32,307 bases of DNA from NCBI GenBank assembly GCA_944390695.1, contig CALXQP010000014.1, forward strand, positions 1-32,307. The letters run 5' to 3'. Shown piece after piece: positions 1 to 8,056 of this stretch. Both the position numbers and the translations under genes were made by a program. The notes under the pieces were generated by a model. It was not told the DNA's origin. It made no database searches and saw only the letters and a list, made by a program, of their open reading frames with translations. The stretch comes from an uncultured Clostridia bacterium (lineage in GTDB: Bacteria; Bacillota; Clostridia; TANB77; CAG-508). Numbering within the stretch: position 1 is the stretch's first letter; each line of letters opens with the position of its first letter.

Positions 1-211
1 AATTTGGTGCCGGTTCTCTTTTTTACATTTTGGCCTGTTTGGCTCAAAATGTAAAAAAGAGAACCGGCACCAAATTGCCCGCCAAGGGAAAAAAGAGAAC
101 CGGCACCAAATTGCCCGCCAAGGGAAAAAAGAGAACCGGCACCAAATTGCCCGCCAAGGGGAAAAAGAGCAAATTGCCCTCGCCACGCCAAACCAAAAGG
201 AGCACCAAATT
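1..211. repeat. Repeat family A, locus 1: inverted pair plus 36-nt tandem units
   Basis: The core AATTTGGTGCCGGTTCTC followed by T6 occurs once forward (1-24) and three times reversed (53-76, 89-112, 125-148). Positions 1-31 and 46-76 are perfect reverse complements (31 bp, 14-nt loop). The reversed copies at 77-112 and 113-148 are two identical 36-nt units beginning GCCCGCCAAGGG. Two decayed units follow (149-175 lacks AACCGGCACC; 176-211). The array ends two bases before the stop codon of the next gene. A 63-codon reading frame crosses it only because 36 is a multiple of three. The left arm may continue outside the window. Confidence 0.93.
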
Positions 212-212
212 T

Positions 213-488
213 TCATCTTAAGCCTTGCACTATTTCTATAATATCATAAATATATTTACCTATAACTGGAATATTAAGTCTCACAAGTTTTTGCAAAAAA
301 TAAATAATTACAGCTGTAATAATAGTAACGCCAATACCTATTCCAAAACCTCTAAAAATACCTGCAATAAAATTACGTTTAGCAATTTCTTTTTTACTCC
401 CCAAAATTTCAACTAATTCTTCTATTCTCTTTTTTTCAAACATTTCCAACAATTTCTCTATATTATTATTCAAAACTTTTCTAATCAT
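213..488 (-). CDS. DUF5665 family small membrane protein
   Basis: A 91-residue protein. An N-terminal charged, probably helical stretch (residues 1-38, rich in E, K and R) is followed by a glycine-rich RNFIAGIFRGFGIGIGVTI segment leading into one or two hydrophobic helices (about 40-66), then LVRLNIPVIGKYIYDI and a short tail. This arrangement fits the DUF5665 family of Clostridia, whose function is unknown; I assign it from remembered family pattern. It is the last gene before repeat locus 1, and its TGA stop lies two bases from the array. Its ATG directly follows the T-run of a terminator hairpin, and the only Shine-Dalgarno-like sequence (AGGA) lies inside that hairpin, so translation initiation or expression may be unusual. 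Gene real: likely. Function: unknown. Confidence 0.75.
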   Translation of the reverse strand: MIRKVLNNNIEKLLEMFEKKRIEELVEILGSKKEIAKRNFIAGIFRGFGIGIGVTIITAVIIYFLQKLVRLNIPVIGKYIYDIIEIVQGLR

Positions 489-521
489 AAAAAAACCATC
501 CTAACTTTATAATTAGAATGG
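489..521 (-). terminator. Intrinsic terminator abutting the DUF5665 start codon
   Basis: In minus-strand RNA, CCATTCTAA pairs with TTAGGATGG (9 bp, one G-U; arms 513-521 and 496-504, 8-nt loop) and is followed at once by U7 (489-495) and then the AUG at 488. It should end transcripts from the UPF0182 gene. The 3' arm carries AGGA, the only candidate ribosome binding site for the next gene. Confidence 0.75.
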
Positions 522-566
522 TCAAATTTTATCAATTTATTACAATTTAAAATATTATTTTTATAT

Positions 567-3305
567 TTATTCTGTTTTTTTATCTTTTTCTTCTTCTAAC
601 CTTTTTTCCAAAGAATCAATCAAGCTTTGAAGTTCTTTTAAATCTGAGCCCATCATTTCCCAATCATTTCTATCATTAGATTCTGTCAAATTTTTATTTG
701 CATCTATAATTGCTTGCATTAATCCTTCAATATCTTCTGTATTGTTTACATCAATATTCACAGCAGACTGAGATAATAGATTTTTTATAGCTTGATTTAA
801 TGTATTTCCAATAGCCACTTTAGTTCCAGATGCCACAATAATTTTTTCTAGAGTTGTTGGAGCATTTGGCTCATTTGTCATTGTTTTATAAATTGTTTCT
901 ACATATAAAATAGTATTATTAATCGGTATTATTTTCATATCTTTTGAAATTTTACTTCCTGTAACTTTAAGAGCCTCTAGTTCTGCAGAAATCGTTTCAT
1001 CTTGTTCAATTTGATTATCTAATTGTACAGGTCCTAAAATATTGCTATCTGAAGGATATTTGCAGATTTTTAATTTATTTTCAGTTCCTTCACATGTCCC
1101 AACAAGATATGAAATAATATTTGATTTTCCATTTTGTGAATACATTTGAATTAATCCTAATTCTGTGTCTTCACTATCTTGTTTTTTTATTATAGCATAA
1201 TATGGCTCTAATACAGCATTTTTTGCTTTACTTGAACTTGATGTTGCACCATATGTTACAAATGACCAAATATCACTATTTCTATATAACACATCTTCTT
1301 TAACATTATGATATACCATAAGCATTTCTGATTGCACTTTATATAAAAATTCCGGATACTTAAATTGTGCTTTTATCCCTTCTGGAATCTCTTTTCCTGT
1401 ATAATCTGCAAATATTGTTGGATATAATTTTAAATATGCCATAATTATAGGGTCATTTCTATCTGTTATATAAAATGTCATATCTCCATTATATGCATTA
1501 ATTATTACTTTTACAGAATTTCTAATATAATTGATATCTTTTTTAGTATCATCATATTCAATTTCTGTATATGTTGAATATGGATATTTATCTGATATTG
1601 TATAAGCATCAAGCACCCAATAAATTTGTCCATCATCAATTACAGTATATGGATTTGGATCATATAACAAATTTGGCAAAACTGTTTTAGCCCTTTCTAT
1701 AATATTTCTATTTGTCAATATCTTGCTTTCATTTGTTACATTATTTGACATAGCAAGCTTGATGTCTCTATTTGTTAATGCTAATATTAATCTATCAAAA
1801 AATCCTACTTGTATCCCAGAATCACCTGTATAATTATAAGTATGTTCTGTGCCCTCACTATCTGTATAATCATATTCTGTTTTATTTTGTGTATTTGTTA
1901 CAACTATACTATTTGTCTCAAGCCCATAATATATTCTTGGTTCTTTTATTTCATAAATATTATCACTTCCATCAATTTCCTTTTGAAGATATTGAACATT
2001 TCCATTTTCTGTTACAGATGTTGCAGATGCAACAATTTGTCCTATTCCATGTGTATATTCATATGTTTTATTATTATATGAAATACCAGAATTTTCAGTT
2101 TCCCTTGGTAAAACATATACTAATTGATCTTTTCCATTTATATTATATTTTGCAGGAGATATATTTCTAAAAGTATAATATCCTGATTCTGTCTGAGTAT
2201 CATTTACACTCTGAACTACTAAGTCTTTATTAACAAGTGCTATATTACTAATAATATTCAAATTATCTTTAACTTCTTCTTCTTTTATTGTACTTGTATA
2301 ATTAATATTTGTTTCTTCTATTTCTATATCATATGCCTTCTGAGTTGCTTCAATATTTTTACTTATATATTTTCTTTCTTTATCAAACTCATTTGGTTTC
2401 ACAAATATTAGGTCATAACCTATCATCACAAAAAATAATAATACTAAATATGTTGGCATTGATAAAAGTGCAAACATTATTTTTTTATTATCTTTTTTTA
2501 AATAATACTTCACAGAAACAGCTACCGCTATAACTATAACAACTGCAAATATTGCATATCCCCAAAGTTGAATCGTTGATTCTACAGCTCCCGCACCTGT
2601 TAATTCAGTACCATTACTTAAAGTCAAAAATTTTCCTGTTACTATATTTTGTGTATTTAAAATAGTTTGTACACCAAAAATTATTGCAAGAATAACTACA
2701 TTTCTTAGAAGTTTTTTAATAAACTTACTTTCTTTTAATAATGTTCTATCTACTGCTTTAAAATACAAATTAAATATTATGATATAATATCCTGCCATAT
2801 ACAAACTTATTCCTATTACTAATTTTGATGCATATTCAATAAGTAATGAAATAAATGGTCTTATAAACATGAAATATGATATATCTAAATTAAATATTAT
2901 ATCTGTCTCATTAAAAGATGCTTGGCTTGCAAATAATAATATCTTTTCCAGCAAATTGTCTGAAACTATTACACTTACTATAGCAGCTATTATTAATGTT
3001 ATAGATTTATTTGGAAATTTAGGAGTTTCTCTTTTCTCTTGCTCAAAAAACGGTTTTAATCCTTTTTGTATCCCTCTATTGGTAAAATATAATATAATAC
3101 TTAAAAGTACAAAAACTATCCCCACTATTGCATATTTATATTTTATATCTGTTACAAATTTTTCTACATATTGTTCTCCTAACTCTAAATATTCCAAATA
3201 CTGTCCTCTTAGGCTTATATATGTCACTAATAAATATATTGCAATAAATGCTACTACTAACACTACTCTAATTTTTTTACTTATTCTTATTTTTGTTGGT
3301 TCCAT
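567..3305 (-). CDS. UPF0182 family large membrane protein
   Basis: A 912-residue protein when started at MEPTKIRISKK. About seven hydrophobic helices occupy the first third, including an N-terminal segment VVLVVAFIAIYLLVTYI. A large non-membrane region follows (about residues 330-870), then a charged, coiled-coil-like tail (LKELQSLIDSLEKRLEEE). Length, topology and motifs such as YRNSDIWSF match UPF0182/COG1615, a widespread Gram-positive and cyanobacterial family of unknown function. The frame stays open 28 codons upstream to 3389, but that extension is repeat A read through in frame and its ATG lacks a ribosome binding site. The ATG at 3305 is preceded by AAAAAGGAGAAGAA, so I place the start there. 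It lies downstream of ftsY on the same strand, with 118 bp of repeat between them. Confidence 0.88.
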   Translation of the reverse strand: MEPTKIRISKKIRVVLVVAFIAIYLLVTYISLRGQYLEYLELGEQYVEKFVTDIKYKYAIVGIVFVLLSIILYFTNRGIQKGLKPFFEQEKRETPKFPNKSITLIIAAIVSVIVSDNLLEKILLFASQASFNETDIIFNLDISYFMFIRPFISLLIEYASKLVIGISLYMAGYYIIIFNLYFKAVDRTLLKESKFIKKLLRNVVILAIIFGVQTILNTQNIVTGKFLTLSNGTELTGAGAVESTIQLWGYAIFAVVIVIAVAVSVKYYLKKDNKKIMFALLSMPTYLVLLFFVMIGYDLIFVKPNEFDKERKYISKNIEATQKAYDIEIEETNINYTSTIKEEEVKDNLNIISNIALVNKDLVVQSVNDTQTESGYYTFRNISPAKYNINGKDQLVYVLPRETENSGISYNNKTYEYTHGIGQIVASATSVTENGNVQYLQKEIDGSDNIYEIKEPRIYYGLETNSIVVTNTQNKTEYDYTDSEGTEHTYNYTGDSGIQVGFFDRLILALTNRDIKLAMSNNVTNESKILTNRNIIERAKTVLPNLLYDPNPYTVIDDGQIYWVLDAYTISDKYPYSTYTEIEYDDTKKDINYIRNSVKVIINAYNGDMTFYITDRNDPIIMAYLKLYPTIFADYTGKEIPEGIKAQFKYPEFLYKVQSEMLMVYHNVKEDVLYRNSDIWSFVTYGATSSSSKAKNAVLEPYYAIIKKQDSEDTELGLIQMYSQNGKSNIISYLVGTCEGTENKLKICKYPSDSNILGPVQLDNQIEQDETISAELEALKVTGSKISKDMKIIPINNTILYVETIYKTMTNEPNAPTTLEKIIVASGTKVAIGNTLNQAIKNLLSQSAVNIDVNNTEDIEGLMQAIIDANKNLTESNDRNDWEMMGSDLKELQSLIDSLEKRLEEEKDKKTE

Positions 3306-3323
3306 TTCTTCTCCTTTTTTGTC

Positions 3324-3418
3324 AATTTGGTGCCGGTTCTCTTTTTTCTCTTTTGGCTCTGCGCCGCTTGGCTGGCTAGTTTTAGCCATTTTGTTAATTT
3401 GGTGCCGGTTCTCTTTTT
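3324..3418. repeat. Repeat family A, locus 2: two direct copies 72 nt apart
   Basis: Identical cores start at 3324 and 3396 in the same orientation. The spacer contains GCTTGGCTGGCTAG and GCCATTTTGTTAATTTGG, almost as at 21144-21239. The element fills the ftsY/UPF0182 gap: it begins 5 nt after the ftsY stop and ends 18 nt before the UPF0182 start. It adds a spurious in-frame extension to the UPF0182 reading frame. Confidence 0.93.
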
Positions 3419-3423
3419 GCCAT

Positions 3424-4329
3424 TTAGATTATTGCTTTTGCAAAATCTTTGGAATTAAATATTTCCATGTCATCTATTTGTTCTCCGACTCCTATGAATT
3501 TTACTGGAATTTTATTTTCTTCTACAATTCCTATAATGGCTCCACCTTTAGCTGTTCCATCTAATTTCGTAAGCACAATTCCTGTAATATCTGCTTGTTC
3601 TTTGAAAGCTTTTACTTGTGATATCGCATTTTGCCCAGTTCCTGCATCTATTACTAATAGAACTTCTTTTGATGCTTCTGGCATCTCTTTATTTATAACT
3701 TTTTGAATTTTGTTTAACTCGTCCATCAAATATTTCTTATTATGCAATCTCCCTGCAGTATCGCAAATCAAAATATCTGCTCCTAGTTCTCTTGTTTTAG
3801 AAATTGCATCATATACTACTGATGCTGGATCTATTCCTTCTTCTCTTTTTACAATTTCAGCTCCAGCTCGTTTTGCCCAGATTTCCAGTTGCTCAACTGC
3901 TGCTGCCCTAAATGTATCTGCTGCAGCTACAACTACTTTTTTGCCATCTCTTGCTAACCTTGCTGCCATTTTTCCAATTGATGTTGTTTTGCCAACTCCA
4001 TTAACTCCTATTACTAATATTACAGATGGTTTAGTTTCTAGTTTTAATGAATTATCCGAAATTTCGAGTATTTTTTCTATCTCTTCTCTTAATGTTTCTT
4101 TTACTTGTTCTTCATCTTCTATTTTTTCTTTTTTTATTCTTTCTCTTAAATTAGATATTATTTTTGTTGATGTCTCAACTCCTATATCTGACATTATTAA
4201 TGCTTCTTCTAATTCATCCAGAAATTCCTCATCCACTTTTCTAAAATTGCTAAAAACATTATTTATTTTTTCATTTATTGAGTCTTTCGTTTTTGTTAAT
4301 CCTTGTTTTAATTTATCAAAAAATCCCAT
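3424..4329 (-). CDS. ftsY: Signal recognition particle receptor FtsY
   Basis: A 301-residue SRP-family GTPase that docks ribosome-nascent chain-SRP complexes at the membrane for co-translational insertion. An N-terminal helical bundle (NG-domain N part, residues 1-95, starting MGFFDKLKQGL) leads to the G domain: P-loop GVNGVGKTTSIGK (about 108-120), AAADTFRAAAVEQL, switch DTAGR, and the specificity motif LTKLDGTAKGG. The C-terminal end, GVGEQIDDMEIF, is typical. The acidic A domain of E. coli FtsY is absent, as in most Firmicutes. The start at MGFFDKLK (4329) is the family norm. A longer frame reaches 4359, but the GGGAGG site lies between the two, 13 nt upstream of this ATG. Repeat B begins 34 nt upstream of the start, and repeat A follows the stop. 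Confidence 0.96.
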   Translation of the reverse strand: MGFFDKLKQGLTKTKDSINEKINNVFSNFRKVDEEFLDELEEALIMSDIGVETSTKIISNLRERIKKEKIEDEEQVKETLREEIEKILEISDNSLKLETKPSVILVIGVNGVGKTTSIGKMAARLARDGKKVVVAAADTFRAAAVEQLEIWAKRAGAEIVKREEGIDPASVVYDAISKTRELGADILICDTAGRLHNKKYLMDELNKIQKVINKEMPEASKEVLLVIDAGTGQNAISQVKAFKEQADITGIVLTKLDGTAKGGAIIGIVEENKIPVKFIGVGEQIDDMEIFNSKDFAKAII

Positions 4330-4363
4330 GATTGATCTCATTCCTCCCTTAATGCACAAATCT

Positions 4364-4496
4364 GGTTGTAAAAGAATTGAATTTTGACAAGGAGAATTTT
4401 ATTTAAAAAGGCAAGGACACATTCGAGGTGTATGTAACCGCATTTTAAATGAAATTCGCCACTGTGCACAGTCAAAATTGTAATTATTTTTCAACC
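4364..4496. repeat. Repeat family B, full copy 1 (MITE-like, 133 bp)
   Basis: The left end (4364-4388, GGTTGTAAAAGAATTGAATT...) and right end (4471-4496) are imperfect inverted repeats of about 25 bp. The interior resembles 27631-27705, sharing AAGGA.AATT, TTTAAAAAG, a small ACAC/GTGT-type hairpin and AAATGAAAT. It has no coding capacity. It lies just upstream of ftsY, so in ftsY mRNA it would form a long hairpin in the leader. Confidence 0.8.
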
Positions 4497-4765
4497 ATTT
4501 TCCTCTTTATCTTTCTAGTATATGTAGCTATTCTAACATCTTTTAATTAAAAAATCAATAGACAATTTAATACTAGTTTTTTTGTTAGTATTACAGTCAT
4601 TATTGATATACAATTTACTTTCAATTTTCAACTCTTCTAATATTATTTTAATCTTATCACAAAATCTGTTTTTATAAATTTTTTCGTTATCTTAAGTAAT
4701 TAAAGAACTTTGCCTCTTTATAGTTTTATTGGTAAATATCTAATTGCATTAAAATCGCATTATAA
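4497..4765. other. AT-rich intergenic stretch
   Basis: I see no gene, RNA gene or clear promoter here. The sequence is strongly AT-rich with short T and A runs, and lies between repeat B and the tRNA terminator. Confidence 0.5.
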
Positions 4766-4806
4766 AAACCGTAGATTTGTTGATTTTCTCAACATTTCTA
4801 CGGTTT
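4766..4806 (-). terminator. Intrinsic terminator of the tRNA pair
   Basis: AAACCGTAGA (4766-4775) pairs with TCTACGGTTT (4797-4806), and an inner TGTTGA/TCAACA stem extends the hairpin. In the minus-strand transcript the stem is followed by TTTATAATG. It lies just past the 3' end of tRNA-Tyr. Confidence 0.85.
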
Positions 4807-4812
4807 AAAAAA

Positions 4813-4898
4813 TGGTGGACAGGGATGGATTCGAACCATCGTACTCAAATGAGAACAGATTTACAGTCTGCCGCCTTTAGCCACTCGGCCACCTGTCC
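4813..4898 (-). tRNA. tRNA-Tyr (GTA anticodon)
   Basis: The acceptor GGACAGG (5' end at 4898) pairs with CCTGTCC, followed by discriminator A and an encoded CCA (4813-4815). The D arm is GGCCGAGTGGCTAAAGGC, the anticodon arm CAGACTGTAAATCTG carries GTA, a long class II variable arm follows, and the T arm contains GGTTCGAATCC. At 86 nt with a long variable loop it fits bacterial tRNA-Tyr. Confidence 0.95.
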
Positions 4899-4929
4899 AA
4901 GTTTTTATTACATTACTGTAATAAAAAAA

Positions 4930-5006
4930 TGGTGCTCCCACTAGGACTTGAACCTAGGACCCACCGGTTATGAGCCGGTTGCTCTGACCAACTGAGCTAT
5001 GGGAGC
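4930..5006 (-). tRNA. tRNA with CAT anticodon (elongator Met; Ile2 possible)
   Basis: The acceptor GCTCCCA/TGGGAGC carries discriminator A and an encoded CCA. The D arm is GCTCAGTTGGTCAGAGC, the anticodon stem-loop ACCGGCTCATAACCGGT carries CAT, and the T arm contains GGTTCAAGTCC. It lacks the three stacked G-C pairs at the anticodon-loop end that mark an initiator. Whether it is elongator Met or lysidine-modified Ile2 cannot be settled by eye; the overall form favours Met. It is cotranscribed with tRNA-Tyr, 31 nt apart. Confidence 0.92.
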
Positions 5007-5111
5007 ATTTGCAATCAAAACATCAATTGCTTAACGCAAGTTTAAGTATAATCTATTTTAAGACAAATGTCAATAGTTTTTTAAAAATTTTTTCAAATTT
5101 TATTTTAGGCC

Positions 5112-5184
5112 AAAATGTAAAAAAGAGAACCGGCACCAAATTGCCCTGGCCAAAAAATGGCAAAAAGAGAACCGGCACCAAATT
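5112..5184. repeat. Repeat family A, locus 3: two direct copies 42 nt apart
   Basis: Reverse-oriented cores lie at 5119-5142 and 5162-5184. The left copy has the same extension AAAATGTAAAAAAGAG as locus 1. GGCCAAAAAATGGC sits between the copies. The right copy provides two of the three bases of the mtaB stop codon (5183-5185). Confidence 0.93.
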
Positions 5185-6493
5185 AACATATAACATATTC
5201 ATTTTCAGCACTTAAAATATTGACAGTTTTAAAGGAATTTTCAAGGAATTCATTTGTTTTATATTTAACCAAAATGTAATTTTGAGTATGGCCTTTATAA
5301 TATGAAACTCCATTTTGAATTTCCTTATCTTCAAACAAAACTTCTACATTAGTCCCAACTAATTTTTGGTTATATAATAATTGATTTTTATTTGATAATT
5401 CTATTAATTTTTTACTTCTAGCTTCTTTTACATTTCCATCAATCTGGTCTGGAGCAGCAGCTGCTCTAGTGCCCTTTCTAGGCGAATATTGAAACACATG
5501 CATTTTATATAAATTAATACTATTTAAAAACTCATATGTTTCACTAAATTCTTCATCAGTCTCGCCTGGAAACCCAACAATTATATCTGTAGTTAATATT
5601 ACATCATTATAATATTTTCTAATTCTTTCTATAATTTGCTTTACTTCAGAACAATTGTATTTTCTATTCATTCTTTTTAAAGTTGCATCACATCCACTTT
5701 GTAATGACAAATGAAAATGATGGCAAATTTTGTCTAGTTTTACTAGCCTTTCAACAAATTTTTCTGTCATAATTTTTGGTTCTAAAGAACCTAGTCTAAT
5801 GCGAGATATGCCATCAATTGAATTGATTTTTTCTAATAGTTCTATTAATCCATTTGGATTTCCAAAATCAGTCCCATATGAAGCAATATGTATTCCTGTA
5901 ATTACAACTTCTTTTATTCCATTTTTTGCATTTTGAGAAATTTCTTCAATTATATTTTCTTGTTTTCTGCTTCTAACTCTGCCTCTTGCATAAGGGATTA
6001 TGCAATATGAACAAAATTGATTACACCCATCTTGAATTTTTATTGCAGCTCTAGTTTTTTCAGTATATGTTATTAAGCCCATATCTTTAAATTCTTGTTT
6101 TTTGTTTATATCTTCAATTTCTACGATTCTTTCTTTTTCAATTTTTTGCTGTATGAATTTTTCCACATAATTTACTATATCTGATTTTTCTTCATTTCCT
6201 AGAATGATATCAATTTCAGGCATTTTTTCTAATTCATTTTTTGCAACTTGAGCATAACAACCAACCGCAACTACAATTGTGGCTGGATTTTTTTCTTTTA
6301 CTTTTCGTAAAATTTGCCTTGATTTTCTGTCTGACATATTTGTTACAGTACATGTATTTATTACACATATATCAGCTAAATTTTCATTTATATCTATAAT
6401 CTCATATCCTGCTTTTTTAAATTTTTGCATCATACCATTTGTTTCATATTGATTTACTTTACATCCTAATGTGTAAAAACTTACTTTTTTCAC
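5183..6493 (-). CDS. mtaB: tRNA ms2t6A methylthiotransferase MtaB
   Basis: A 436-residue radical-SAM enzyme that adds the 2-methylthio group to t6A37 in ANN-decoding tRNAs. The N-terminal UPF0004 domain carries three cluster cysteines (TLGCKVNQYE, INTCTVT and VGCYAQ). The radical-SAM CxxxCxxC is in GCNQFCSYCIIPYARGR (about residues 155-171), followed by GFPGETDEEF and a C-terminal TRAM-like region. The opening FYTLGCKVNQYET is typical of MtaB rather than MiaB or RimO. The start codon is GTG at 6493 behind AAGGAGG. The stop codon TAA straddles the edge of a repeat A copy, suggesting the repeat inserted at or replaced the original 3' end; the last residues (SAENEYVIC) may therefore differ from homologues. 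Confidence 0.93.
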   Translation of the reverse strand: MKKVSFYTLGCKVNQYETNGMMQKFKKAGYEIIDINENLADICVINTCTVTNMSDRKSRQILRKVKEKNPATIVVAVGCYAQVAKNELEKMPEIDIILGNEEKSDIVNYVEKFIQQKIEKERIVEIEDINKKQEFKDMGLITYTEKTRAAIKIQDGCNQFCSYCIIPYARGRVRSRKQENIIEEISQNAKNGIKEVVITGIHIASYGTDFGNPNGLIELLEKINSIDGISRIRLGSLEPKIMTEKFVERLVKLDKICHHFHLSLQSGCDATLKRMNRKYNCSEVKQIIERIRKYYNDVILTTDIIVGFPGETDEEFSETYEFLNSINLYKMHVFQYSPRKGTRAAAAPDQIDGNVKEARSKKLIELSNKNQLLYNQKLVGTNVEVLFEDKEIQNGVSYYKGHTQNYILVKYKTNEFLENSFKTVNILSAENEYVIC

Positions 6494-6534
6494 TTTTATT
6501 GCTCCTCCTTGCTATTTTAAAACTTATAAAAATT

Positions 6535-7419
6535 TTAAATTAGTGTTGCTCCAATTATTCCTGCATCATTTTTTAATTTTGCATGTTTTATTATTATATC
6601 ATCTCTTTTGTTAAATAGCAAGTTTCCTTTTAATAACATTGTTTTTAATGGGGCTAGAAGTATATCTTCATATTCAGCAAAACTTCCGCCAAAGCATAAA
6701 GCTTCTGGCTCAAATATATTAATAATATTTGAAATACCTATACTTAAATCTTCAATATAATTATTTATAATATATCTAAGTGTTATATTTTCCTGGTTTG
6801 CTCTTATAAATTCTCTTATCTTCTCTCCACTTAAGGTATTTAGATTAAATTCATCAGAAATTTTTTCTTTAAATTTCTTCATACTGGCATAAGTTTCGAA
6901 ACATCCTCTTTTACCACAATTGCATAAATTTCCGTTCTTTTGTATAATTGTATGGCTAAACTCAAATCCTGGGACATTCTTTGGCTCTAGCAATTTTCCA
7001 TCATAAATTACAGCTCCTCCAACTCCTGTTCCTATACATAGAAAAACACTATTTCGAAAAGGAGCTAATTCACCATATTTATATTCTGCAAGAGCTGCAC
7101 ATTTAGCATCATTTTTTAGTTTTACTTTTAATTTTAATATTTTTTCTAATTTTTCTGCTAAATCATAATTTTCTATTCCTAAATTTACTGCTTTAACAAT
7201 TTTATTTTCTGCTATTGTGCCTGGAATTGCTATCCCTATACTTTCTATATCATATAATTCTTTCATTTGTAAAACATTTTCTATAATGAATTCTTCTATT
7301 AATTTTTCAATATTTGTTTTATCTTTTATAAATTTTTCGTTTTTTAGAATAATAGAGCCGTTGTTATCAACTAGCCCTATTCCTATATGACTTCCGCCTA
7401 TGTCAATTCCTATTTTCAT
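6535..7419 (-). CDS. ROK family sugar kinase (glucokinase-like)
   Basis: A 294-residue ATP-dependent sugar kinase of the ROK family, probably phosphorylating glucose or an amino sugar in the cytoplasm. The phosphate-1 motif GIDIGGSHIGIGLVD opens the protein. IGTGVGGAVI is about residues 128-137. The zinc motif CNCGKRGCFE (about 165-174) is preceded by the HTIIQ substrate region, and the C-terminal ADP-site motif is ALCFGGSF. There is no N-terminal helix-turn-helix, so it is a kinase rather than a NagC/XylR-type repressor. The start ATG has an AGAGGA site. It lies 41 bp upstream of mtaB on the same strand; no sugar transport gene adjoins, so the substrate cannot be inferred. Confidence 0.9.
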   Translation of the reverse strand: MKIGIDIGGSHIGIGLVDNNGSIILKNEKFIKDKTNIEKLIEEFIIENVLQMKELYDIESIGIAIPGTIAENKIVKAVNLGIENYDLAEKLEKILKLKVKLKNDAKCAALAEYKYGELAPFRNSVFLCIGTGVGGAVIYDGKLLEPKNVPGFEFSHTIIQKNGNLCNCGKRGCFETYASMKKFKEKISDEFNLNTLSGEKIREFIRANQENITLRYIINNYIEDLSIGISNIINIFEPEALCFGGSFAEYEDILLAPLKTMLLKGNLLFNKRDDIIIKHAKLKNDAGIIGATLI

Positions 7420-7517
7420 ATATTCCTCTTTTCTACTAATTTACAATATATTAATCAATGATTTTTCTTTAATTTGTTCTTTTATAGACAAATTTACTTT
7501 TCTATATAAAAGTATAA

Positions 7518-8042
7518 CTATCCTATCATATTAAAAATTCCTGACACAACTAATATAAGTATATTACTAACACCTATAAAAAAGCCTAGTGGTATTTCTT
7601 CAAGTTTCATTTTTTTATTTCCATATCTTTTTTGTGTTAATTTATATATTATGTTTTGCACAATAACCGCTATTGTTACAGCTGTTATTGTAAATACTGT
7701 AATTTCTATTTCTGTAAATATAAATACAAAATTTAGTAACATCAAAATTTTTACAATATAACTATCTTTTGCATATTTTCTTAATAAAATTGTATCTAAA
7801 ACTAATAAAATAATATATATTCCTAAATATAAAATATCATTATATATTAAGCTTGAATCTGCAATATATAAATATATCATATAAAAAATTGACAAAATAA
7901 TTCCTGCTGATAAAACATTTTTATCTATTTTTCTTTCTTTTCTATCTATTACAGATATTAATATTAAAATTCCTAAATATATGACAGTAAAAAAATATAT
8001 TATTACTGAAGATAAATTTAAATTATTCATTTTTGGACTCAT
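7518..8042 (-). CDS. Prepilin peptidase-like (A24 family) membrane protein
   Basis: A 174-residue polytopic membrane protein with about six hydrophobic helices. SVIDRKERKIDKNVL (about residues 31-45) matches the first catalytic Asp loop of type IV prepilin peptidases (usual form D.R...IPN). A second Asp in YAKDSYIVKILML (D93) sits where GxGDxKLL normally lies, and IPLGFFIGVSNILIL resembles the family's last helix. The usual glycines around the second Asp are missing, so the enzyme is either divergent or inactive. It begins 14 bp after a gene for a protein with a pilin-like N-terminus on the same strand, a likely substrate. Assignment from pattern only. Confidence 0.62.
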   Translation of the reverse strand: MSPKMNNLNLSSVIIYFFTVIYLGILILISVIDRKERKIDKNVLSAGIILSIFYMIYLYIADSSLIYNDILYLGIYIILLVLDTILLRKYAKDSYIVKILMLLNFVFIFTEIEITVFTITAVTIAVIVQNIIYKLTQKRYGNKKMKLEEIPLGFFIGVSNILILVVSGIFNMIG

Positions 8043-8056
8043 TCCTTTTCCTATGT

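Noticed and set aside
1-148. CRISPR array
   Set aside because: The 36-nt units are direct tandem repeats with no unique spacers, one copy is inverted, and no cas genes are present.
30-221. 63-residue repeat protein KKRTGTKLPAKG
   Set aside because: It is repeat A read in frame: no ribosome binding site, and the frame is open only because the unit is 36 nt.
3306-3389. N-terminal 28 residues of a longer UPF0182 protein
   Set aside because: Encoded entirely by repeat A sequence, with no ribosome binding site at 3389, whereas 3305 has a good one.
2869-3564. 231-residue plus-strand frame
   Set aside because: A shadow of the UPF0182 and ftsY genes that reads through repeat A (LIWCRFSF segments).
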